DNA from: Campylorhamphus procurvoides | Lineage: Eukaryota > Chordata > Aves > Passeriformes > Dendrocolaptidae | Assembly (NCBI GenBank): GCA_013396655.1 | Contig: WBMV01006429.1 | Coordinates: 1,298,739-1,362,738 of the forward strand | Reading direction: 5' to 3' | DNA: 64,000 bases | Part shown: positions 1 through 64,000 of the stretch, one piece after another | Layout: each line of letters opens with the position of its first letter | How positions within the stretch are numbered: the stretch's first letter is position 1 | Notes under the pieces: generated by a model | What the model saw: only the letters and a program-made list of their open reading frames with translations | Told to the model about the DNA's origin: nothing | The model's database searches: none | Position numbers and translations under genes: made by a program

Positions 1-1239
1 TCGGAGGTGTTAGAGCCAAGCTGAATTCATCTTCTCTTCTCCAGCCAGGAATTCAAAATGACCTATGAAAACCATGATGACCCTGAGGGGAAAGGAAGTA
101 CTCAAAGGGTTGTCAGGTTACACATTTTAAAGTTTCTAGCAGACCTGGTGCTGTGAATACACATGTGTGAGTGTGTGTGTGAGTGTGTTTGTGTTTGTGT
201 AAGGGCACAGCAAACAGTTGTTCACTTCTGCACCAATAAACCTCCCCTAAGGAAAGGAAGATAATACAAATTATTTCCTCAAAAATAACTGCATCCTACG
301 GGGGGGGAGAAAATGTCTTTCTTAACAAAGCACCAAAGAATAGACAACAAGGATCCAGTCGTCTTTAAGTTAAACAGAATGTGGGTAGAAAAAAAAAATC
401 AGACCGATAAAAAAAGCACCAACCAAGAACAATCACTGAGGCTGTTGCGTTACAGGAACTTAAAGACTACCAAAAATATGCATAATTGTAAACAGAAAGA
501 CTAGGATGTTGTCAGTCCAAGTTGGCCTGATCTACCCTAATAAATGTCTTGCCTGTATCCAAAAAGTTTAGGAGAATCCATTGAGATTGTTTATGGAAGT
601 ACATAAACCACTGTTTGCCAGTTTTTAATTTACACATAAATATATGGCTACAGAATTTTCTATATATTTTTCTAACACAGTCCTGGTTCAGAAAGCTACG
701 TGAGCACATGCTGAGCTGTGCCCAAAGTCAGCCAAAGTGAGTCTGGCGTGTGCTCAGGTACCTTCCTGAACGGGGCTGTGTTAGTGCTGGGTTTATGCAA
801 TGCACAGAAGCATCACAGGATTGCTGACCACCTGCTTGTCAGTGTTAAAGGGATTGCTTTCCTCCACTCTAAGTGTAATTCCCATTGCTATTCCCAAGCA
901 GTTTTGCACAGGCACAGAAGACTTAAAAGAGCCCGTGACCAAGAAACCTTCTAACCTGGCCTAAGTATTCTGGTTTGTTTGGATTCAGTGGAACGCTGGA
1001 GGGATATTGCACTAATACTCTGCCCTACCCTGTACACCTAACCTAGCCATCAAAGTGTTCAGATTAGCATTTACCAAACAACCTGCCATTTCCATTTAGA
1101 GTAGGCTTGAGGATTTGGCATCTCTGCCATAGCACCACTTTGATTTTTCCCCTTTTTTTGTCTCTATGACACGGGCAATACTATGATGTTTCTAACATCT
1201 CTATAAGAGAAAAAATGTTGTTTGTGCCATATTTCCATT
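1..1239 (-). other. ADAMTS2: ADAMTS2 3' untranslated region, end not resolved
   Basis: Sequence directly after the TAA stop. No AATAAA on the minus strand was seen here. One variant signal, ATTAAA, lies at 624-629 (plus-strand TTTAAT), about 610 bases past the stop. The human 3' UTR is several kilobases long as I recall it, so the transcript may continue past the left edge. The stretch also holds the GT-rich repeat at 164-200. Small open frames here look like chance. Confidence 0.5.
164..200. repeat. GT-rich microsatellite
   Basis: Imperfect run of GTGTGA and GTGTTT units. It reads as CA-rich in the ADAMTS2 transcript orientation and may lie in the 3' UTR. Confidence 0.85.
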
Positions 1240-54611
<53,372 letters not shown>

Positions 54612-55497
54612 CTGAAATCAAACAGACAGACAAGTCATCAACCCAGAGAGGTTCAGGCTCAGGTTTCAGCTAAGTTGGTATAAACTCGAAGTAGCAGCAT
54701 TCGTTCTGTTCTGCATGTTATGTAACAGCATTGGTTTCATTTAATGTCAATTAAAAGTGGCCTAAATGAGAGGGAAACACGATCCCAAATGTTTTTACTT
54801 TGCAGAGTAAAAGCAGTGCTTTCTACAAAGTAACACTGCATAACAAATACAAGGCCAAAAGGGCAGCAAGTCATGCCAGTGTCTTGATGAGAAGAATAGA
54901 ACTGTTTGCAGTAAAATCCTTGTTGCTTAAAAGTACTTCTAACAAAAATATGCTGTTCAGGGGTCTTGTGCTACCCAGGGTAGCCTTCATTTCAGAACAA
55001 TTAAAGACACACACTACTTCAAAATCTGATCCTGCTGCCCGCAGACTCCTATTTCAAGGAAAGTGCAGTTGCCAATATAGTATTTTTCTATGCAGGTAGT
55101 GACAAACCAGCTCCCCCAGCTTCAACCCATGAGCTCCTTCCCAAGATGAACACGTGCAATCCAACAGCAGTGACATGGATCTTACACATCATTACAGATC
55201 AGTACATTTTAGAGATGAGATTAATTAATGTATAGCTCTGTTCACATTTTTTTTAACAGCTTTTCATCCTTCCTTCCAAATTTGCCGTGTCACTTTGCAT
55301 TATTGTGTGTCAAAGACCAACCCATGAGGCACAACAGTAGCTACTTCATTACTAACAATTTCTAACAGTCTCTGTGATATGAAATGCACGTCCTCTGACA
55401 GGATGGGACATGGTTATTGTGGCATCTACCTATTAAAAATTAACATGAAAACATGGAATCTTGACATTTTACCCTAGAGAATAACAACGATTAACAT

Positions 55498-55556
55498 TAA
55501 TATGATTATTATCATTTGCATTACAAGAGCCCTGGAAGCTCCACGAAGAACCTCTT
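55498..55556 (+). repeat. Possible ancient amniote repeat
   Basis: TTATTATCATTTGCATTACA followed by AGAGCCCTGGAAGCTCCA resembles an old repeat common in turtles and crocodilians (TATTATTTGTATTACAGTAG followed by a CCTAGGAGCC block). I cannot name the family, and the match is short. Confidence 0.35.
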
Positions 55557-58500
55557 GATTTTAACAAATGTCAGGGAAGACTCGCTCAGAGAGGTGAGGA
55601 AAGGCAGTGAGAGGGCTGTGGGTTGAGTAAAGACTCCCAGTGCCTCATGCACAGAAATACAGTGGGAAGGAAAGAGAGGAAGCCAAAGCCATCACCTTCA
55701 AACCAGAAAGAAGAAACAACCCTTGGAAATGTTATGAAAGCGGATTCTCCACCTTCATTTATAGAAGTTTTCACATCAAAACCGGCTGCTTGGGAGGGGA
55801 CGAATGAGTCACCAACTCACTGGGCTCGTTACAAGAACATCTGCGCTCCTGCCTCAAGTCCTGCTGTGTCAGCAGGTCCTGGGCCACGTGCAGCCTGAGC
55901 AGAGCCCCCCCAGCTCCCCACTGGGGTGACAACACCGTGCCCACCTGCACAGCCTCCGGCTGCCAGGGAGGACACACACCAGGCAGTGTTCCTTTCTGCC
56001 CGAGCCTCGGTGCCTTGAGCGGTGAGCAGCTTGTCTCTGTGCCACCAGGACAGACCTCCAGCCAAAGGACAGTCCTTGAAAGACTCAGCTTCTTATCATT
56101 GCTCCACCAAGCACCAGGGACACACTTGCCCTGAGACTCACAGCTGCAGTTGCAGGGCTTCCTTCACTCACTGGACAGAGAGAAGGTCCCACATGGTGGT
56201 CCTACATCCCCACGGAGCCACAGTGTCCTTCTCATGGAACAGCAGCATCTAATGCAGCTAATAAGCATAACCACCCCATTCTCAAGGCTCGCAGCAGCTT
56301 CTGCTCCTGGAGCCACAACTCTTTAAAATGAGTCTGGTCAGAATCTGTGATTCAGCATGAAAATTCACCCTTCCCACTGAGCCCAGCTGTCACTCCCAGG
56401 TGCACCGTGGAGGGTGAATGGGTCTGGCCTGGCAGCAATGGAGACAGCTCTTTATCAGGGCTCCAAACCTGCCAAGCAGCCAAATCCAGCCCTGCCCCTT
56501 GGTTTGCTTCACCAGGAAAACTTCAGGGTTAAAACTTCCTTGCTAGTGCCCAGAAGTAATGACCCAGCTGTCACAGTGGGCTCAGGGGACACGCTGTGGG
56601 ACTGTGGGGCAATCATATATTCATGATCTGAAAGGCAAATCACAGTTACTGTAAAATATGACTATAAATCTTAAAAACTCTCTAAAAAAGAAAGTCTGTG
56701 CTGGCAGGGGCTGCAGGTCATGTCCTCACTCTGCTGCTCACAAAAAGCTACAGCAATCAGCAGCAAGGCCAAAGCTTTCAGAGCTGGGCAGGGGGCAGAA
56801 CCTGAGCCCTGCACTGAGACTGCAGACAGGCAGCTCTTATTTGGGTGGGTGGTTGGCTGTCAAGGTGTCTTGAGGTCCTGTACTTTCATCCCTTTCCCTT
56901 ATGTGTCAAAGTCAAACTAACTCCAAGTGCAGTATCTTTATTCCTGCTGTGAGTAAATCAGCCAGAGGCAAAATGTGATCCTACCATCCTGCAGAGAAAA
57001 CTGCCTGTCCTCCCTCTTTGCTCCTCACTTCATCACTGTCACACTACAGCCCTCACAGTCCTGCCAACTCCTGAGCAAAGTTACCAGGAGGTTCCCTGGA
57101 AGTCATCTCACTGCCAGTAGGTGCCAACCAACTACTTTAAATTTTCTTTGGAGCATAAAAATTCCCCACAGGCACAGTTCCCTTCACCCTTCAAGTGCTT
57201 CCCTCTCAAGACAACATGCTCAGTGGTTACTGGTACCCCTGAGGCACCCACACGATGTGCTGCCCAGCAGAGAGAAAGCCACACTGACTCCAGCTGGCAC
57301 TGGAACCATCCCAAGACCAGCAAAACATTTCCAACAGTAGCTTCAAGACTTCTGCTTCACATCCCAACTTCCCACCCAGTGCCCTTGGCCAGAGGCTCTC
57401 CTGGGACAGCAGGGATGCCTCCACACACGCCTGACCACGTACCCCACAGAGCCCTCCTCCAGTGCTGCTCTTCTGCCCCTCAGTCTCTTGGATGATGAAT
57501 TGCTGGATCATGCTGTGTTATTCCCATGTTGGATTGGCTCCTAAATGACAGCTCCATCCAAATGAAAATAACACACGTATTTTTCCAAGGAGGAAAGGGA
57601 AAACAAAGTTGCATCTGTAGTAAATGAGAAATTTGTGGTGTTTTGGCATCTCAACTTTCCTTAGTTAACATCAGGAACTTTGCTGCATCATTGTGCTCTG
57701 AACAATATGCTAGAAAAGCTCAAGAGAAAAACTCAACCAAATAAGACACCAAATTCCTCCTTCATATTTTCCATACTATCTTCTGATCACCCCCCCACGG
57801 TGCACAAAAGTCATCTCAAACTGCGCTCTCTTTTACTAAATCATCCCAAGACCTCTCCATCAGCTATTAATTTTCAGCAACTTTTGCCAAATCAGCCACT
57901 AATTATTGGTGCCAACTTTGTTCTCCATCTCCCAAGAGCAGACACTTGGCATTTGGAAGACTTAACAATAGCCTGTGTTGAAACCTTGCTCCTGCGAGGA
58001 AAAAATCACATTTGTGAAAATTAACCATTGAGCGACAAGAGTCTATTTTTCTCTTGTGCTACTCATGCAGAATAAATCAAAGGACAGCAGCACTCCACCT
58101 GTTCACCCAAAAATCCCCTAAAACCCCTCTTTTTCTCTGAAGCCACCTAAAAACTCAGTGATATTTCAGTGATCTTCTAACACCGCAGACCATCTTCCAG
58201 TGAAGGAATAAAATGCTCAAATTGCCAATTAGTTTTGCCTTTGAGGGTCTTCAGAAGAAATCCCCATCTGCAAGAGTTTGGGATGACACCACCTTATTTT
58301 CTGGGAGATTTTTGCCTTGCTCATTAATGTTTGATATCATGTGCTTTATGGAAACCTAATTACATGACATCTCCTGATTCCGCCTTACCCATCGTGGCAG
58401 GCAAAGCTCAAAGAGATGCTCTGAGTTACTGAAGCATGAACACACTGCCTGCCATGAAAACTGCCTCTCCCTGTGTTTTCTGTCACTCCCTTTAGGACAT

Positions 58501-58990
58501 CCAACAAACCCACAGTTGCTGGCTCATGGTCTTGTTTTGGTTTTTTGCATGACCCCTTTCAGAAAGGCTCAGGGAAATACAGCTGCACCTACAGCCCTTC
58601 AAGGGGCCCTTATGAAACCACTGCACTGTTAACAATCCCAGATTTAAGGTTCCCCAGTCTCACAGCAGCAATATTGTCCTAATAAAGCAGTTTCTAATTT
58701 TTACCTCCTCTTTCTGATAGGGAAAAGGGAACTTGCTGACAAGCCCAGGGCAGAGCCTGGGACGGGCAGCTGGGAGGCTGAACTGCATGTCATGTTCACA
58801 GCTGTCATCTGGGGCTTGTCAGCACAGCAACGAGCTGGAATTTCTTTTCAAACCTGAGTGTGCAGCATTCAGATCAGCCAACCACCATTTAAATGCAGCT
58901 GGTTTGCTTTGGTGGACACTTCATCTGTCAGAGTGGGAGCAGACAGACACCTGAGCCGACTGCTGAGCACCTTCTCTGCAGCCACACGAG

Positions 58991-59013
58991 GATCAGCACT
59001 TTTAGTGCTGATC
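58991..59013. repeat. Perfect 10-bp inverted repeat with 3-base loop
   Basis: GATCAGCACT, loop TTT, then AGTGCTGATC. It has no T-run or element context and its function is unknown. Confidence 0.8.
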
Positions 59014-60912
59014 TCCATTCCTGTGACACTCTCCTGAAGGGACTCCCAGCTTCCCATTGCTTGCTGCAATCCACCAGCTTTGTTTTGTGCTTGTTTTTTA
59101 CTTTTCACCCCCGTGACTCAGACTGAGCACCAGTGAAGGCCAGCTGATGGCAAATATATCTGGATGGAACAGAACCAAAGGGTACCCAGCCCTGCTCAGC
59201 TGCCCCACAGCTGGTGGCAGTGCCACTCCAAACCTGGGACTACGACCCCAGCTTAGGCATGATGCCATCCACCCCTTGGTGCTGCAAACATGGGAGGAGA
59301 GCTGGCTGTGTGGGAGGGAGGCAGGAGGAGGAAGGGTGGACTTGCTTTAGCTCTCATCTTCCCGCTGCTCGAACACATCTGCACCTCTGCAAAAGTACCA
59401 ACCACCCTCAGCAGCCTGACAGAGAACTGCTCTTCTGGCAATTGCACCTTAAATCACAAAGTCACGTTTCTGCAAGGCTCCCTGCCACTGTTGTGTCTGT
59501 CCTCTGCGATCAACAGACTCCCTAATTAGCCCCCAATTAGCCTTTTCTTGTGTTCTACCAAGATCCTCATTTGTCCTCCATGGTAAATTGAAGCCCAACC
59601 CATGGAGATTGTAGTCAACAATTAACAGTCATCAAATCTTGGGGTTTAACCCCTAGTGATTTTTTTCTCCATTTTTTTAAGTTCCTCAATTTAGGGTTTT
59701 GTTTTTCACTCCAGTTGCACACAATTGTGATGTGTTTTGTTCATTTGCTAATCAATAGTTTCTCTAATATTTTAATTTCCTTAAAAACTTATTTCTGCTG
59801 GTTTTACAGTCCTGTTCACCTCCCTCTTTGCTTTCTGTTTTGTTTCCCACATGTCCTCTACTTGTCTTTCTTCTCCCCCTTAACCATCCTGCTCAGCTAC
59901 ATTGGTCTTTCATAATTTATAAATCCCTTTCCCATACTACAGTCTGCATTTGGACCCTTCTGCTATAGATCACTCCTAAGAAAACTGGGTAAAGCCAGCA
60001 AGGAATTAAAATGGGAGAGAGCTCCTGTGAGGTGAAAGCAAATGAAAGACAGTCTAAACAAGAGGAGCAAATCCCACACAGTGCCCTGGGTACATGACAC
60101 AAAGATAGCCCTGTTTGAAAGGCATCCCCAGGACAACACTGTCTCAATGTAATTTTAACTCAGAGCTCAATTTTTATGGAATTGTTGTGATTTCCAGAAT
60201 CACAGGTTAATATAGTGGCTGCCACTTGGTAAATCCTTAACCAAGAGCTATTCTTGCAGCAGAACTCCCTTGGGGGGGTGTGATCAAATCCTTCCTCTTC
60301 CACTTTTTTACATAAACCAAAAGTAAGACTACACCACTAGACCAAAGACCAGGCATCCTCACCAAGGTTACAAATCCCTGTCCTGCCTTTATCTGCAAAG
60401 CAGCAGGTCATTTAAAAGGAAACTTCTGGGCTGCAAGCCTTGCTAACCATATGCTCTCATTACAAGCTCCCTGCCTCTGAGTTTATGGGAGTGAGGTTTC
60501 TAGTCAAATCCCATTTTAACACAGCCTGCTCCCCCTTCCCTCTGGCCAGGGGAAGGTTGCCACAGGTGTTGGGGTGAGTTGGGCTGGGCTCTCAAAGTAG
60601 GTGTCAGACTCCAGCTGTTTGAAGGGCAACAGAAGGGCCAGCTGAACTCCCACTGGAATGATCCAGTCCTGGCATTTGAAATCAGGAGTTCAAAGTATTT
60701 AACAGTATTTCATATATTGTATATTTGGGCCTTTACAGAGTAATTCTTGTAAACTTCTTGGGGCAGAACAACTCCCTCATTTTGCAGAGTGAAAGCACGT
60801 TTTTGCAAACATACAGACAAAAGCAACATTCCTTTTTTTCCTTCTCACCCATGCAACAGAACAGTGACTTTGAATCTCAGGACATGCTCAAGTACCTGCC
60901 TGGGTCATGAAG

Positions 60913-61138
60913 TAACAGAATGGTTTAGGTTGAAAGGGACCTTAAAAGTCATCTTGTTCCACCTCCCTGACATGGGCAGGAAAACCCTTCATTATTCCAG
61001 GTTGCTCCAAGCCCTGTCCAACCTGCCCTTGGACACTTCCAGGGATCCAGGGGCAGCCCCAGCTTCTCTGCCCAACCTGTGCCAGGGGCTCCCCACCCTC
61101 CCAGGGAAGAATTGTCCTAATGTGCAATGAAAATCTAG
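60913..61138 (-). mobile_element. CR1 LINE 3' end, passerine-like
   Basis: The plus strand reads AACAGAATGGTTTAGGTTG, AAAGGGACCTTAAAAGTC, CCAGGTTGCTCCAAGCCC, TGGACACTTCCAGGGATCCA, GGGGCAGCCCCAGCTTCTC and AACCTGTGCCAGGGGCTCC. This is the reverse complement of the CR1 3' end. The GGGATCCAGGGGCAGCC wording is common in songbird genomes as I recall them. It is the least diverged CR1 in the window. Confidence 0.92.
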
Positions 61139-64000
61139 ATCAGAGAATCAGAGTTACAAAGAATAGCGAAGCTGAAAACTACTGAACTGACGAAATAGAG
61201 AACTTCCAAACCTGGAAAATAGAAAAAAAATAGGCTTTCCCAAAGGATAAACCAATTAGCACAGTGACAATGGCCAGGTGGATGCAGTGGCAAATGGCCA
61301 GGCCAGAGGCACTAAGAATAACCACAGTCAGATGTTGCCAGGGAGATCTTTTCTGGCAAGTCATAACAAGGGAAAAAGTATTACAATACCAAAATGAAAA
61401 GTTGAAAACTAAATTGATCTCATCAGGGCCAGAGTCACACAAAGAACAACACAAAGATGGGAGATAATTGCATTGTTAAAAGATTAAGTGAGAGAGAGGT
61501 AAAAGAATATCCTAGGCTAAACCATTTTTTTTTAATGGTGAGACATATTGTGTTAAAATTTTAACTTTTATATTACAACATAATAGTCAAAAAGAGGAAA
61601 TGAAAGAAACAGCAAACCAGTCAGGCAAACCAGTCTGTGTGACCTGATTGAAAGAGAGCTCTCTGAGAACTGATCACAAACTTTTTCCAACAGCAGAACT
61701 TATCCTTTGGAAAAATTTCAGCTATCAACCTTATTAATGCAAACACAGGTTTCACAATTTAGCACCAAATAACACATAAGCGAGGTGTTCCCAACTCAGT
61801 GCTCAAAAAGGGGCAAAAAAAATCTACTCTAGAAAATTAATTTATGGCCAAACTTCTAAGTTTCACCGACTTAATTGATTGCATCTGGGAAATGCTATCT
61901 TGCAAATATTTTGGCAAGTCATTTTAAACTGGCCTGTATTGCAGAACCTGTGACTTGCAAAACAAGGTGCCTGATTTGGCACATCCCACTCATTCCAAGA
62001 GCCCACAGCTGGCCCAGGGAAAGGGCTCCATATCCCTGGAAAGTCCCTGAGCACGGCAGGCTTTGCTGTGCAGGGCTACAAAGGGAGCTCTCAACTCATT
62101 TGCAGCTAATGCATAATTAATTAAACTGCAGGGTTCAGCCACATCTCCACGCAGGCGCTGGGCAAGGAGCCAGAGCTCCTCGAAGCCCTGGAGATCCCAC
62201 CTAAAATCCCCCAGGCAAAGGATCCAGAGCTGACCCACAACTTACTTTTGCCAACCAGGCTTTACCCAAGTGTTTATGGGCTATTTGAGCCCAACTCTGC
62301 CACCGAGATACTCAAACGTGCTATACATATTCCAGGCATGATTAGATTACAGCAAATTAGCAAATTAAGTAAGATGCTGAGCTGACCCCCTGGCTTTGTA
62401 AGTGACACGTCTAACAATGCCACTTGCATTTTTAACAGAATGAAATGCCAAACCAGGATACAGGACCTGAATAACAACAGATTACAGGGGATGGCAGCTT
62501 TCTTTCCATAAGCCAACTATTCTGCAAGAAGGGGAAATAAAATTTGATTACAGTTTAACACATTAACATTAGAAACATACAGGTAAAATAAAAATTTAAA
62601 AAGTCAAATTCCAGCTAGGGCAGGGGGCTGAAAGGATGGAGAAAACACAAAGAAATACATAAAATAACCATACATCATTGGAAATATTACTGGAAAAAAA
62701 CGATGGCTGAAGCAAATAGGCATCTTTCCAATGCTTTTTAGCCATAACCTCAAGCCTTGCATTTTTGTAACCTTTCAAAGCGGAATTATCCCATCCTTTT
62801 AAAAGGGGAGTGCTTTTCCCAGTTACAAAGTCTCACAAAGTTGTAAATTATACAACTGGATGTTCTCAATGTCACGTAGAACATAATATAAATCCCATCA
62901 GTGTAAATAATGTACTGCACAAATGACAATGCAAACAGCTCCTGTTTCCCATGTAATCATCATGATCTTTTAATTAGACAAAGTAAACCGTCATTTCACC
63001 TGGTGAAGGAAAGCATGGAAGAAAGTTTCCCAAATTCCAGGGTAAAAAATGTCTGCAATTTGCAGTATTGTAAGTTCAACCAACTTCTTGTACATCTCAG
63101 AATATTATGCCATAAATCAGGAGTCAGTCAGACACAAAAAAAAGAGGTTAATTTGAGTGTCCCAAGAACAAAACCTCATCTGGGCAGGCAGAGCAAAGGC
63201 AGTGCAATACATGATGCCTTGGCTGCTTACACTGGCAGGATTTAAATCGGAGCAAAAAGGAGTTATAATTCTACCTATGTTTTGAAAATATCCTTGTTGC
63301 TAAATCTGCTTGGACCTTCTGCAATAACAAACCCAGCTGCAATTGATTAGGGGTTGTAGGGAAGACCAAGCTCATTTGGAGGATGCAGGGATTTCTTAAA
63401 CTTCAGAATGACAGTAAAAACCCCTGAAAGAGAGAACCAGTCCCTGCTCCAGTGAAAGCACACAAAGTATATTCCCAAGACGTTTCAAAATCAAGGGAAA
63501 GGCTTTTTTGGTTGTTTTTATAAGAGCTCTGAATCTGTCAGGCCCTACAAAAGGGAAACTACAAAATGCTGCCCTTCTATTGTGGTGGGTGACACACAGG
63601 GACTTGGTGACAATAGCAGAGAAGAGATCCTTTGGACACACAGCACTCCCCACCAGCATGGATCAGGGATGGAGAGAGGGGGAAGGAAGGCAGGCAGGGA
63701 GCAAAGAAACTGGATGGGCACAAGGACACCAAAACTCTCAGGTGAAAAGGCAAATTAAGAGGCAGAGTCTGGAAGAACACAAATGCATAAGGGGAAAGTA
63801 AAAAGAAATAAAAAGAAGTAAAAAGGTGACCTTCCTGCTGCAGTTCCCCAGTGGTCCCAGGAAGGTGACCCAGGGCTTGCTCCCACCTTCCCCTCCCAGC
63901 CCTGAAAAGCTGTGCCTGGGAACACCCCCAGGAGCTCTGGGGGCACAGGGATGAGCACCAAGGTGTGCCAGGCAAACCTCCTCCCCAGCACACATGGGCA

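Larger units (their letters stand above)
54612..64000 (-). other. ADAMTS2: ADAMTS2 intron 3, partial
   Basis: 9389 bp up to the right edge, with the donor outside the window. I looked for pro-domain coding sequence and found none, so exons 1-3 and the promoter lie further right. Content: a possible old amniote repeat at 55498-55556, a 10-bp hairpin at 58991-59013, a CR1 copy at 60913-61138 and a purine-rich stretch near 63660-63700. Small open frames have no recognisable products. Confidence 0.85.

Noticed and set aside
54612..64000. Exon 3 or promoter of ADAMTS2 inside the window
   Set aside because: No pro-domain coding sequence or CpG-island-like promoter was found to the right of exon 4. 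These parts lie outside the window.

Overview
The window is vertebrate nuclear DNA, most likely from a bird and probably a songbird. It has compact GT-AG introns, a moderate GC content, and CR1 retroposon pieces. The CR1 copy at 60913-61138 has the 3' end wording common in passerine genomes. The species cannot be named from the sequence alone.

The only gene I can support is ADAMTS2, the procollagen I/II/III N-proteinase, on the minus strand. Nineteen coding exons were reconstructed by hand between 54611 and 1240. Every donor is GT, every acceptor is AG, and the phases join without a break, giving 980 complete codons plus a stop. Human ADAMTS2 has 22 coding exons and about 1211 residues as I recall it, so these are exons 4-22. 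Exons 1-3 (signal peptide and most of the pro-domain) lie beyond the right edge.

Layout from right to left, which is the direction of transcription: partial intron 3 (54612-64000); exon 4 with the end of the pro-domain, the furin site and the start of the protease; introns 4 and 5 (about 11 and 9.6 kb); exons 5-8 completing the zinc protease; exons 9-10 with the disintegrin-like domain; exons 11-12 with the central thrombospondin repeat (TSR1); exons 12-14 with the Cys-rich region; exons 14-17 with the spacer; exons 17-20 with TSR2-TSR4; exon 21 with a short linker; exon 22 with the PLAC domain, a low-complexity stretch, a conserved tail and the stop. The 3' UTR fills the left edge. The encoded enzyme looks intact.

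The rest is intron. I recognise four avian CR1 pieces, one old amniote CR1/L3-like relic of about 690 bp, two MIR-type SINE relics, a 27-bp minisatellite next to the exon 8 acceptor, several short duplications and perfect inverted repeats, and simple repeats. I found no second gene, tRNA, rRNA, CRISPR array, provirus or novel multi-gene system. The most useful leads are splicing features (a possible exon 10 read-through short form, the in-frame exon 21 with a weak donor, the acceptor minisatellite), the conserved C-terminal tail, and the old repeat relics. Family consensus and human comparisons are from memory, not from a search.
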